This document shows, one piece after another, positions 18,997 through 27,321 of a stretch of DNA of 64,000 bases (position 1 is the first letter of the stretch; the number at the start of each line of letters is the position of its first letter). Below the pieces are notes generated by a model that saw only the letters and a program-made list of their open reading frames with translations, was not told where the DNA came from and made no database searches. The translations under genes and the position numbers were made by a program. Origin of the DNA: Propionispora sp. 2/2-37 (GTDB lineage: Bacteria; Bacillota; Negativicutes; Propionisporales; Propionisporaceae); the NCBI RefSeq assembly GCF_001298735.1, contig NZ_CYSP01000008.1, forward strand, positions 62,001-126,000. Reading direction: 5' to 3'.

Positions 18997-19129
18997 TGGG
19001 AGATCATCCTCTAAAATAAAATATAAAACCGTATACTACTTTCTTTTCATAGTCAGTGTTATATTTTTGAAAAACTGTAATTTATTTTACAAATCATAAT
19101 TCTCCATTTCTCGCACATAACCTGCTATT

Positions 19130-19138
19130 TTTGTCAAA
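19130..19138. promoter_or_regulatory. Possible Spo0A box upstream of the histidine kinase
   Basis: TTTGTCAAA, a match to the Spo0A box consensus (TTTGTCRAA), about 135 bp upstream of the kinase start in the AT-rich gap 18997-19219. Single 9-bp matches in AT-rich DNA are frequent, so this is tentative. No clear gene lies in this gap. Confidence 0.3.
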
Positions 19139-19219
19139 TTTTTTCAAAATATGCAAAACACGTCAAAAAATGCAGGACCTTCTTATCCTCTACAGAAGTA
19201 AAAACCGGATTTTGTCATA

Positions 19220-19261
19220 AAGAAGTAAGGCCTGATGGCGCGCCATCAGGCCTTACTTCTT
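19220..19261. repeat. Perfect 42-bp palindrome, loopless
   Basis: Two 21-nt arms starting AAGAAGTAAGGCCTGATGGC meet without a spacer at the central GGCGCGCC. It lies 75 bp after the stop of the zinc-ribbon gene and probably acts as its terminator, although neither side has a good T-run. Confidence 0.7.
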
Positions 19262-19336
19262 ACTGTTTATGATTCTCTTTTCCCAACATACGATTTTTCG
19301 CATTATGTAAAGCGACCATTCGCAGTTTCACTACAA

Positions 19337-20317
19337 TTATTCCGCCAGGATCGTCTTAACATATTGATAGACCTTCATCAATTGTACCTCACTGTCAAAA
19401 CGCAGCCAATCCTCCCGGCCATATTCTTTATAGACCAATTCCAGTTCTCCATCGCCTCCATCCTGATGCATCAGGATTTCAGCCAGTTGGCTATATGGTA
19501 TAATATAGGCTTCCGGTTGCTGTCCTGCCGCTAACCGGCGGCCAAATAGGTACAATGCCTGCCCGGTCACGACCAGAATATCCAATTCGCCTTCACGTTC
19601 AATTTCGGACGCCACCAGCTGTATGGTTTCTCCCAGCCAAAACCCCTGCGGCACTCTCCGTAATAATTGCCTGGCTTCATGATCTAGTGTTTCAAATTGA
19701 AAAACCAGACTTTCTATCCGGACATCGGCGGCAAACTCCCCTGGAATCAAGGTAAAATAAAGTTGTTCTTCCTGCAGAACACCCAGCACGGCCTGTACTT
19801 CGGCTTTATAGCTTTTATACACAATAATTCCCGGAACCAGATCCACGGCCATGCGAACAGCCGTCCGGCTGCGTCGCAGTACCCGGCTTAGGCGCTGAAT
19901 TAGCCGCTCCTTATTGCTGCCAACCGACTTTAACACTATACTATACACTTGATCCGGCAATAGGCCGCACGGCCTGACGGCTTTTGCTTTCCTGACCGTC
20001 ATTGCGGAACGTTGCGGCAATTGCTGCTTCAGCCGGGAAAAAAACTCACCGGCCTGACGGCGGATGGTTTCCTGATCCAGCCCCTGCCGTTGCCGCTCAG
20101 CAATAAACTCATCGTAATATCGTAAGGCATCGGCATAGTTTTTTACGGGATATTGGTGAGCTATGTCGCTGTCACAGCGCGGCACCTCCGGTAACGACGA
20201 TAAAAGAGGTGCTTCCGGAACCAGAAAATCAGCCAGCTTTTGTCCGCAGCCCGGACAAAACTTTACCGTACCGGCCTGAGGCAGCTTTTCTCCACATACG
20301 GGACAAAATTGCAGCAC
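19337..20317 (-). CDS. zinc-ribbon protein with possible L7/L12-like and PH-like domains
   Basis: Not a family I can name. From a GTG at 20317 (AGGGGG six nt upstream) it has 326 residues. Upstream in-frame codons at 20323 (ATG, no spacing) and 20392 (TTG) are alternatives. Two CxxC knuckles (CPVCG at 5-9, CPGCG at 21-25) form a zinc ribbon. The middle, from SIVLKSVGSNKERLIQRLS to about LYFTLIPGEF, resembles the C-terminal fold of ribosomal L7/L12 by eye. The last 100 residues (ILVVTGQALYLFGRR...YSQLAEI) look like a bacterial PH-type domain. No signal peptide or TM segment, so probably cytoplasmic. Domain calls are visual inference. Confidence 0.75.
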   Translation of the reverse strand: MLQFCPVCGEKLPQAGTVKFCPGCGQKLADFLVPEAPLLSSLPEVPRCDSDIAHQYPVKNYADALRYYDEFIAERQRQGLDQETIRRQAGEFFSRLKQQLPQRSAMTVRKAKAVRPCGLLPDQVYSIVLKSVGSNKERLIQRLSRVLRRSRTAVRMAVDLVPGIIVYKSYKAEVQAVLGVLQEEQLYFTLIPGEFAADVRIESLVFQFETLDHEARQLLRRVPQGFWLGETIQLVASEIEREGELDILVVTGQALYLFGRRLAAGQQPEAYIIPYSQLAEILMHQDGGDGELELVYKEYGREDWLRFDSEVQLMKVYQYVKTILAE

Positions 20318-20457
20318 AGTCATCCCCCTATAACAAAAAAATTCCGCTCGGCAGCCACTGCAGCAGCGACTTACATCTATACTATCATTCAACTCTTTTT
20401 GTTAAAATCCTCCACAACCAAAGCACCTGCACTCTTAGCTACGGGAAAGGCCGGCCT

Positions 20458-21522
20458 TTACTGCGGGACAATAACGATTTTTACCGGTAAGTTCGAAGCT
20501 CCGGGGGGGCTGAAAGTGAACGACAACGGCTCACCACTGTCGAAGGTCCCTAGAAAAGAAAAATCTTCATTTTTATTATTGCCAAAGCTTACCCGGTCCT
20601 GCGGTGTAGCCAGCGGGCTCCAGTACACCCCCGGATTTTGTATGCCAATCATTCCGGCATACTCCCCGCCCCGGGGAACAAGATAACAGGCAAAACGTCC
20701 CCCGCTTTTGGAAGGGAAATCGATTTGATAAGCAACACCATAATTGCCGTAGTTAATTACCTCAGCCCCGTTAACGGCATCCGTGCCTCTTACATACCGA
20801 TCTTCCCGGTTATCCGCCAGGGTGATTGCCACCACGCCATGTTCCTGGGGATCATATTCTTTAATCGGCTTCACATAGCGGTTGGCGCCGGTAAATGTAC
20901 CCCGGAGATATGCCGGGTCCGGCGGCAGCCTCTTGGCCTTGGCGGCAAATATATCGCTGTCCTCCAGAACCGGCATCATCATTACCTTGACCGTTACCGG
21001 ACGGTCGGCAGAAATGTCAAAGATCCCATTGATCAGCATATTCGACAACATAGCGACTTTACCGATTTGAGGCGACAGACTCTTAATACCCTTGGCCGGC
21101 ACATGAATTTGATAACTCTGCTTACTGGTAAAATAAGACTGCTGGGCCGCTTTCCCGACCTTCATCCAACCATACTCCGGGCCCGCTAATCCATATCGGC
21201 TAACCGTTACGGTAGCTGCCGCCGGCCCCTTATTTTCAATCACAACATCAAATTTTTTGGCATGCGCCGTGGCATTAACATGATAGAAAAACAACCGCGC
21301 ATTTCCTTCCACCTGATCCTGATATAGAATACCATCTTCGCTTACCATCTCCGGACTATCGGAAAGCAGCAGCTTGGTTGAATCGGAACTGGCAATGACC
21401 GTCCACTCCGGCAAAAATTCAACATCCACTCCCTGCAGGCCGTATTTCTCCGCCTGTACCGGCGAGGCCGTCAGCAGAAACAGCACTACAGCCAACAAAG
21501 CCAGTTTTCTTACAAATCCCAT
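20458..21522 (-). CDS. exported protein of unknown function
   Basis: 354 residues from the ATG at 21522, which has GGAGGG 5 nt upstream. The first 25 residues (MGFVRKLALLAVVLFLLTASPVQAE) are a cleavable signal peptide with an AxA site. The mature part is rich in beta-type sequence, lacks cysteine clusters, and carries no catalytic motif I recognise; a stretch IENKGPAAATVTVSRYGLAGPEYGW suggests an immunoglobulin-like beta sandwich. It ends in a hydrophobic strand (PVKIVIVPQ). A structured leader and a promoter lie upstream. Probably periplasmic or cell-surface. Confidence 0.8.
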   Translation of the reverse strand: MGFVRKLALLAVVLFLLTASPVQAEKYGLQGVDVEFLPEWTVIASSDSTKLLLSDSPEMVSEDGILYQDQVEGNARLFFYHVNATAHAKKFDVVIENKGPAAATVTVSRYGLAGPEYGWMKVGKAAQQSYFTSKQSYQIHVPAKGIKSLSPQIGKVAMLSNMLINGIFDISADRPVTVKVMMMPVLEDSDIFAAKAKRLPPDPAYLRGTFTGANRYVKPIKEYDPQEHGVVAITLADNREDRYVRGTDAVNGAEVINYGNYGVAYQIDFPSKSGGRFACYLVPRGGEYAGMIGIQNPGVYWSPLATPQDRVSFGNNKNEDFSFLGTFDSGEPLSFTFSPPGASNLPVKIVIVPQ

Positions 21523-21574
21523 GTTTTCCCTCCACACCAACACATAATATTGCTTTTTCAGCCTGTCCGGCCGC

Positions 21575-21663
21575 AAAATAAAAAGAGACCGTCCTCCGAG
21601 TCAATTGCCTCACTTCAGTGAGCAACCAACACCGTGCCGCTCCCTCTCCGGTATTTAATTATA
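21575..21663 (-). ncRNA. Structured 5' leader (candidate cis-regulatory RNA) with promoter
   Basis: A leftward extended -10 (TGGTATAAT; TATAAT at 21658-21663) puts transcription start near 21651, giving a leader of about 129 nt. It contains a G-rich 5' part, a strong hairpin TTGCTCAC-TGAA-GTGAGGCAA (21605-21625) and a run GACGGTCTC followed by TTTTTATTTT (21575-21593), as in an attenuator. I could not match it to a riboswitch class I know. Confidence 0.45.
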
Positions 21664-21769
21664 CCACTTTTTCTCCTATAGGTAACCAAATTTGGACAAG
21701 AATTAGCAAAGGCTGCAAAAACGGTCTGGGATTTTTCTCCAAATTTTTACATATTTTGCAAATAGCTTC

Positions 21770-21931
21770 TTGAAAAACGCCTTTACTTATGCTATAATTA
21801 ATTAATTTGTATAACAAATCTTCTTCGATTTCACATAAACAACATGACCCCTCGCATGGTACACATGAGAAGGGTTCTTTGTCTTATATATGAAAGGAAC
21901 TCCCGTGTAGTCGCAATACACGAGAGTTCCA
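21770..21931 (+). ncRNA. Candidate small RNA with its own σA promoter
   Basis: Rightward TTGAAA (21770-21775), 17-bp spacer, TATAAT (21793-21798). No rightward gene follows. About 50 nt after the predicted start lies a hairpin (GACCCCTCGCATG / CATGAGAAGGGTTC, near 21847-21880) followed by a T-rich run, and then a second (GGAACTC-CGTGTA / TACACG-GAGTTCC, 21897-21931). The second can also terminate the leftward porin gene. A transcript of 80-130 nt is predicted. The rest of 21523-21950 is AT-rich without coding signs. Confidence 0.45.
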
Positions 21932-21950
21932 ATATTTCTTACGATTTTCT

Positions 21951-23258
21951 TTAAAAATGGAAATCGAGCCGGGTACGGATTAGTTTACGGGTGCTGTCTT
22001 TGTCCATAGAGGTATCTGTACCGGAAATATTGAGCTTCTGGTGGCCATACAGGGTTGTCCACTGTATATCTTTTCCGATTGCGTAGTCAACCCCCAGAAT
22101 CCAGCCTTTCATATCTGACGGCAGGGAACTCCATTCGTCATCATGCGAGGGATCGCCATATTTTTGCAGCTTCAGCACCCGCAGATAGGCTCCGAAGGAC
22201 CCGGGGCTCTTCAAATCCATACCCTTATAGTCCAGTCTGAATTGCTGGCTGTAGTCATAGTCATCGGCATTGGTTTTGGCATAGGACCCGGTGATTTTTA
22301 CATTATCCATGATTTTAGCGCTGACATCGATTCCGCCCCATTTGGTAATGCCGCTGTCTTTTTGCAGGGTGCCGTTGCTTAGGGTTTCGTCTCCCGTTGC
22401 TTCATTGCCCCCCACCAGCAGGTTGACATTTACCGCTTTGGATAAATCGGCATTCAGGTTTAACCCATACATAGTTGTGTTGGCAGCATTGGTCAAATTG
22501 ATGGAATTGCCGTTGCCGTCAAGCTGCGTGGGCCGGAAATTGAACACGCTGACTTTGTAGCTCGGTCCGGCATAGTCAAACTGGACACCGCTGCCCGAAT
22601 GCCCCCATACCAGGTTGGATCCATATCCCCACCATTTTTTACCGGCCGTGACGTCCACTGCACCAATCGAACCGGTGGCCCAGATTCTCTGGAAGGTACC
22701 GTCGTTTTCTCCCCAGGACCGGTTTGTGCTGTAGGTTTCATTGGTTTCGCTCTGGAAATGGGCTTCCCAGCGGTCGTTCACTTTCATATTGGCTTCAAAG
22801 TCCATATAGAAATGCTTGTTGCCGTTGCCGTTGACCGGGCTGGTTTCTCCTTCCACGGTGTCGCTGTCATAATTAGCCCGTACATAACCAAAGAACTTGA
22901 CGTTATCCACCCGGCTTTCCAGATTGTCAATGCGTACGCCCATATTATCCAGTTCACGGGAATATTCGTGCGACAGCTTTTCAATCAAAGCCTTATTGTC
23001 CGCATCGGCTTTTTCTTGTTTGGAAATGGCTTTGCCGACTATCACGGCCATCTCATAACGGGTCAGCGGTTTGTCGCCTTTAAAGGTATTGTCGTCATAG
23101 CCGGTTACCACACCGTCATGTACCAGTTTTTCCACTGCCGCATAGGACCAGTGGCTGGCCGGGACATCGTCAAACGGATTGACCGGAGCCGCCAGCGCCG
23201 TGCCGCCAAATCCCATGGCTATCACTAACGCCAGCACTGCAAGTGATTTTTTCTTCAT
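21951..23258 (-). CDS. SLH-domain outer-membrane porin (OmpM-like)
   Basis: 435 residues from the ATG at 23258 (AAGGGGAG upstream). Signal peptide 1-23 (ALA cleavage); one SLH domain at about 28-80 (NPFDDVPASHWSYAAVEKLV...YDDNTFKGDKPLTRYEMA); a short coiled coil near 85-118; then a beta-rich barrel beginning KFFGYVRANYDSD and ending in RLDFHF with a terminal Phe. In Negativicutes such proteins form the major porin and tether the outer membrane to peptidoglycan through the SLH domain. This gene is the best taxonomic marker in the window. Monocistronic. Confidence 0.95.
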   Translation of the reverse strand: MKKKSLAVLALVIAMGFGGTALAAPVNPFDDVPASHWSYAAVEKLVHDGVVTGYDDNTFKGDKPLTRYEMAVIVGKAISKQEKADADNKALIEKLSHEYSRELDNMGVRIDNLESRVDNVKFFGYVRANYDSDTVEGETSPVNGNGNKHFYMDFEANMKVNDRWEAHFQSETNETYSTNRSWGENDGTFQRIWATGSIGAVDVTAGKKWWGYGSNLVWGHSGSGVQFDYAGPSYKVSVFNFRPTQLDGNGNSINLTNAANTTMYGLNLNADLSKAVNVNLLVGGNEATGDETLSNGTLQKDSGITKWGGIDVSAKIMDNVKITGSYAKTNADDYDYSQQFRLDYKGMDLKSPGSFGAYLRVLKLQKYGDPSHDDEWSSLPSDMKGWILGVDYAIGKDIQWTTLYGHQKLNISGTDTSMDKDSTRKLIRTRLDFHF

Positions 23259-23481
23259 TGTCTTCTCTCCCCTTAGCTTACTGTTTTGGGTTGGCCTGAA
23301 CACACCTAAGATTCTTTTTTTGAGTCCCCCGTGTTTTCTCAATATTTTCTTTCTCAGGTTCTGTTCAATCCTTTATCTGGACACTGCAAGAACTGTGGCA
23401 AACCAGACAGGCACCTCCTTTTTTATAGTCAGTTCTGTCAGTGACAGATACAAGTTCGCTTCTCAATACTCTATTCACGGT

Positions 23482-24822
23482 TTATAGTGTAAGGCCAGCA
23501 CCGCTTTGTTCTGACTGTGCCGCTTGTTTTTCTTCCTGTACATGACGTTTATCCTCAATTCGTAAGAACGGCAGGTAAATTACAGCCGCCATGCAGATAA
23601 GCAGCGCCTGGAGCAATGCTGCCTGCCACCCGCCGAGAATAAACCCGGATATTAGTGGCGGTGTCGTCCAGGGAACTTGCATAGCGCCAAAAGGTGCCAT
23701 AAATCCTGATGCAATCGCAAAATAGGTGATAATACCCGATAAAGTCGGAACCAGAATGAAGGGGATCAGCAGCAGCGGATTTAATACTATCGGGAAACCG
23801 AAGAGGATCGGTTCGTTAATATTAAATACACCAGGGACAATCGACAATTTACCCAATTGCTGCATCTGTTGGGATTTTGCTAAAAAGATCATCGCCACAA
23901 CTAAACCCAATGTCATTCCGGAACCACCAAAGGTAATAAACTGATCAACAAACTGTTGAGTAACAATATAGGCATTTTGCCCGGCAATCAATTGTCCGCC
24001 GGCATTAAGAATGTCCTGATTAGCCAATGCATTCGCTCCAACAATCGGACTCATAACGCCGTTCATAACCACTGCCGGTCCATGAATTCCAAACCACCAG
24101 AAGAAGGAAATAAGAAACGGAATAGCGATAGCGCCGAATAACGAACTCGTCAAACCCTGAAGAGGCATTTGTAATACTTGATAAATAACTTCAATCAGTG
24201 TTTTTCCTGCCATTGCTTTAAATAATGTATAGACTAGAAAGGACAACGTAATCGTCACTGTTCCCGGAATTAAAGCTGAGAACGCATTTGCTACCCCTTC
24301 CGGCACACCTTCCGGCAATTTAATCGTTATTTTCTTTTTAATAAACCAGGAATAAATGTAAGCTACTGTTATACCGATTAAAATCGCTGCGATCATACCT
24401 TTTCCACCTGTCCAGGATTTCGGAATAACACCGCCCACGATTTCACCGCTCTTTGTAGCAACTGATGAAGCAGTTACGATTAAAAACGATACCAATGCTA
24501 ATACACCTGACGATACAGGCTCACAATTTTCATTTTTTGCATAATGATACGCAACCCCAAAAACACCAACCATAGCAATAACATCAAATGTTGCCCCGGT
24601 AACCTGAAAAAGCGGATCCTGCCAGTTTTTTCCGAACAAGCCTGTCATCCACTCGTTCCAGCCGGCTAAAGGTACAAACGCCAATAATAGGAAAATGGAT
24701 CCGACTAAAGTTAACGGCATGGTAATCATCAAACCGTCTTTCATCGCTACAATGGGCTTGGCATTAGCGAATTTCATAATCGCCGGTGTCATTTTTTCAA
24801 ATGTTTCCACAAAACTCGCCAT
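23482..24822 (-). CDS. celB: PTS cellobiose/beta-glucoside-type IIC component
   Basis: Membrane permease of 446 residues, the length of lactose/cellobiose-family IIC. It starts MASFVETFEKMTPAIMKFANAKPIVAMKDGLMITMPLTL-like and has about ten hydrophobic helices, including the conserved GIHGPAVVMNGVMSPI and FNINEPILFGFPIVLNP segments that form the sugar site. TGAGGAGG precedes the ATG. It is the last gene of the σ54-dependent operon EIIA-EIIB-glucosidase-EIIC. Confidence 0.95.
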   Translation of the reverse strand: MASFVETFEKMTPAIMKFANAKPIVAMKDGLMITMPLTLVGSIFLLLAFVPLAGWNEWMTGLFGKNWQDPLFQVTGATFDVIAMVGVFGVAYHYAKNENCEPVSSGVLALVSFLIVTASSVATKSGEIVGGVIPKSWTGGKGMIAAILIGITVAYIYSWFIKKKITIKLPEGVPEGVANAFSALIPGTVTITLSFLVYTLFKAMAGKTLIEVIYQVLQMPLQGLTSSLFGAIAIPFLISFFWWFGIHGPAVVMNGVMSPIVGANALANQDILNAGGQLIAGQNAYIVTQQFVDQFITFGGSGMTLGLVVAMIFLAKSQQMQQLGKLSIVPGVFNINEPILFGFPIVLNPLLLIPFILVPTLSGIITYFAIASGFMAPFGAMQVPWTTPPLISGFILGGWQAALLQALLICMAAVIYLPFLRIEDKRHVQEEKQAAQSEQSGAGLTL

Positions 24823-24888
24823 TCATCAAAAACCTCCTCATTTTTTAATTCCCCTGTCTAACTGCCATTCGTCATGTTTTGATGGACA

Positions 24889-26298
24889 CTAGATATCGCC
24901 TCCCCTGTTGGCAATCACCTGTTTGTACCAAGTGAAAGACAGCTTCTTTTTTCTTGCTAAATGATTTTGCTGGTCTACGTAAATAAACCCATATTGTTTT
25001 TTGAAGCCGTTCAACCAGCTTAGCAAGTCAATAACTGACCACGCATAATATCCTTTCAGATGAATGCCTTCCCGGATGCCCTGTTTTACAGCCTTCAGAT
25101 GCTCTTCAATGTACTGGATTCTCGCCACATCAACAATTTCACCGTTTTCAATCGGGTCCTGATCACCCAGTCCATTTTCCGTGATATATAATTTTATATC
25201 ACCGTAAGCAGCTTTTAACATCCTAAGTCCGTCCAGGAATCCTTCGGGCGAAATTTCCCAACCCCATTTGGTATACTTTTTGTCTTCCATACGAACGGTT
25301 TTATACACTCCGTCAAAAGAAACCTTTCCCGGAGCACCGGTAACCGCTTCGCGTGATGCCGGTCCGGACTCGGCGTCTGGATCATGTTTTATAACCCGTT
25401 GCGGCTGATAGTAATTCAAACCGATAAAATCGTTTTTAGGCGCTGCCCACTTGAGAAAACTTAATTCTTCCGGCGTCCAGTCCGGCTCCCAGCCTTTTTC
25501 CCGGATCCGTCTGACCACATATTCCGGGTAAGCCCCTTTTAGAACCGGATCATAAAACCAGGCCAGCGAATATTGATTGGCATGATAGGCTGCTTCCTCA
25601 TTTTCCGGTTTATCGTCAACCGGAAAAGCGGGAGAAAATACATGGGTAATGCCAATCTCACCATACTGTTTGAGCTTCTTATATTCTTCCACCGCCCGGG
25701 CATGGGCCACAAAAACATTATGAGTAGCCTGGAAATAGCGTTTGGGGTCGTTGCTGATTCCCGGCGGATGAGCTCCGTCAAGATAACCCAACGAACAAAA
25801 AACGATCGTCTCGTTAAAGGTAATCCAGTGCTTAACCCTGTCGCCAAAGGCCTTAAAACAAGCCGTTGCATATTTGACAAACGCGTCTACCGTTTTTTTG
25901 TTGGTCCAACCGCCAGCCTCCTCCAGCACTTGCGGTAAATCCCAGTGGTACAGGGTAACAAAGGGCACAATGCCATAATCGAGGCATTCATTGATTAAAT
26001 GATTGTAAAACTCCAGTCCTTTGGGATTGATTTCCCCGTTGCCATCGGAAATGATCCGGGGCCAGGAAACCGAAAAACGATACGATTCCAGCCCCATCTC
26101 GGCCATAAGTTTGATATCCTCTTTATAGCGATGGTAATGATCGACGGCCACATCACCATTGGTGCCTTCAAAAGTTTTGCCGGGAATTTTAGAAAATACA
26201 TCCCAGTTGGAAACACCCTTTCCGTCTTCATTCCATGCTCCTTCAACCTGATACGCCGCGGAAGCCGCTCCAAAAAGAAAATCGTGTGGAAACCGCAT
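24889..26298 (-). CDS. 6-phospho-beta-glucosidase, GH1
   Basis: Cytoplasmic glycosidase of 469 residues that splits the phosphorylated disaccharide delivered by the PTS. It is a GH1 TIM-barrel: N-terminal FPHDFLFGAASAAYQVEG, acid/base glutamate in ITFNE near residue 170, nucleophile glutamate in YITENGLG near 375, and the C-terminal SWLNGFKKQYGFIYVD segment. In GH1, specificity for 6-phosphoglycosides resides in loops near the C-terminus and is inferred here from PTS context. It lies between EIIB and EIIC. Confidence 0.95.
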   Translation of the reverse strand: MRFPHDFLFGAASAAYQVEGAWNEDGKGVSNWDVFSKIPGKTFEGTNGDVAVDHYHRYKEDIKLMAEMGLESYRFSVSWPRIISDGNGEINPKGLEFYNHLINECLDYGIVPFVTLYHWDLPQVLEEAGGWTNKKTVDAFVKYATACFKAFGDRVKHWITFNETIVFCSLGYLDGAHPPGISNDPKRYFQATHNVFVAHARAVEEYKKLKQYGEIGITHVFSPAFPVDDKPENEEAAYHANQYSLAWFYDPVLKGAYPEYVVRRIREKGWEPDWTPEELSFLKWAAPKNDFIGLNYYQPQRVIKHDPDAESGPASREAVTGAPGKVSFDGVYKTVRMEDKKYTKWGWEISPEGFLDGLRMLKAAYGDIKLYITENGLGDQDPIENGEIVDVARIQYIEEHLKAVKQGIREGIHLKGYYAWSVIDLLSWLNGFKKQYGFIYVDQQNHLARKKKLSFTWYKQVIANRGGDI

Positions 26299-26334
26299 TT
26301 CTTCAACTCCTTTTAGAAAATCGCTGCATGATGT

Positions 26335-26643
26335 CTATTTACCAATGAGCTTCAACGCCTGATTGAGTACCTTTTTTCCATTCATCATTCCATAATCAGC
26401 CGTATTAATCACATCCACCGGAATGCCTTTGGGTTCACAAATAGCTTTAATTTTCCCCAGAGCAAACTTAATCTGAGGTCCCAGCAATACTACGTCAAGT
26501 CCGTCCAGTTGTTTGGTCAGTTGCGCTTCCGGATAAGCATCAATGGCTATGTCCTGACCGCTTTCCTCGGCAGCCTTTCTCATTTTCGAAACCAGCATGC
26601 TGGTAGACATACCGGCGTTACAAAATAAAGCAATTTTAATCAT
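26335..26643 (-). CDS. celA: PTS cellobiose/lichenan-type IIB component
   Basis: Soluble phosphocarrier of 102 residues. The active-site Cys8 lies in the family motif ALFCNAGMSTSMLV, and the QIKFALGKIK segment is also typical. It receives phosphate from EIIA and passes it to the sugar on EIIC. It lies 13 bp after EIIA. Confidence 0.96.
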   Translation of the reverse strand: MIKIALFCNAGMSTSMLVSKMRKAAEESGQDIAIDAYPEAQLTKQLDGLDVVLLGPQIKFALGKIKAICEPKGIPVDVINTADYGMMNGKKVLNQALKLIGK

Positions 26644-26656
26644 TGGTTATGCCCCC

Positions 26657-26992
26657 TTAATTGATTTTATCTGTCAGAACATTGACCTTTTTCATCAACT
26701 CAATCATTTCGATAATCAGATTTTTCTCTGAAATCGCCGTCATCAGATGATCCTGGGCGTGAACAAACAATATGGATATTGTGATGGGTTCGCCGCTGGC
26801 CTCCTTATGCAGCAGAGCGGTCTGTATCTCATGCGCTTTGCCGATGGCCTCATTAGCTTTATCCAGCAGTTCAGTAATATCTTTTTCTTCACAGCCCCCA
26901 TCTCTTGCTTTTCGTAATGCTTCGTAAGCAAATGCCCGTGCTTCCCCGGAATTTATGATGATACTCATAACGATTTGCTCTATGTCTGTCAT
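26657..26992 (-). CDS. celC: PTS cellobiose/lichenan-type IIA component
   Basis: 111 residues from the ATG at 26992, chosen because AAGGAGG is 8 nt upstream; the frame is open 43 codons further but has no site. The phosphorylatable histidine is His78 in FVHAQDHLM. It is an all-helical trimeric phosphocarrier of the lactose/cellobiose family. First gene of the PTS operon, about 125 nt downstream of the σ54 start point. Confidence 0.95.
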   Translation of the reverse strand: MTDIEQIVMSIIINSGEARAFAYEALRKARDGGCEEKDITELLDKANEAIGKAHEIQTALLHKEASGEPITISILFVHAQDHLMTAISEKNLIIEMIELMKKVNVLTDKIN

Positions 26993-27128
26993 TTCAAATA
27001 CCTCCTTTACCACATCTCGTGTCTTACTGTCATGTTTCATCCCTGCGGAACTAATCAATACATCACAGTAGTCGTTTCCTGCCGGTTTATATTGGATTGT
27101 ATAAATTTTTCTTGCACTCATGATATAC

Positions 27129-27143
27129 GCAATAATCGTGCCA
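27129..27143 (-). promoter_or_regulatory. σ54 (-24/-12) promoter of the PTS operon
   Basis: Read leftwards: TGGCAC-N5-TTGCG, an almost perfect σ54 promoter with GG and GC elements in correct spacing. It lies about 137 bp upstream of the EIIA start and immediately upstream is the σ54-type activator gene, which supports the call. Confidence 0.92.
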
Positions 27144-27261
27144 AAACACTAAAGTGCTTAAATGGTAAGGCTTAGCAGACATAACCTGGTAAAAAAACCT
27201 ATTAGTGTTTCGAATTGAGCTGTATAGTGTTTCAATTTTTATATTAAACACTGTATAGCTC
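27144..27261. promoter_or_regulatory. Upstream activator sites: repeated AAACACT motifs and a dyad
   Basis: The heptamer AAACACT or its complement occurs at 27144, 27204, 27226 and 27246. Two copies form a long dyad, GAGCTGTATAGTGTTT (27217-27232) and AAACACTGTATAGCTC (27246-27261), with 2 mismatches in 16. This lies 75-120 bp upstream of the -24/-12 elements, where a LevR-type activator would bind. The dyad also ends 17 bp before TATAAT (27279-27284), the probable -10 of the divergent regulator gene, so self-regulation is possible. Confidence 0.7.
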
Positions 27262-27321
27262 AGTTTTGTTGTTTCATGTATAATACAATTAATTACATTT
27301 TCAATTGGGGGGCAGAACCTG

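Noticed and set aside
22599..23228. Rightward reading frame of 209 codons opposite the SLH porin gene
   Set aside because: The porin frame has signal peptide, SLH domain and terminal Phe; the opposite frame has no recognisable features.
23380..23450. AAGGAGGTG-like site in the porin upstream region followed by a 13-codon frame
   Set aside because: The GTG overlaps the site itself, the peptide is only 13 codons, and nothing shows it is translated.
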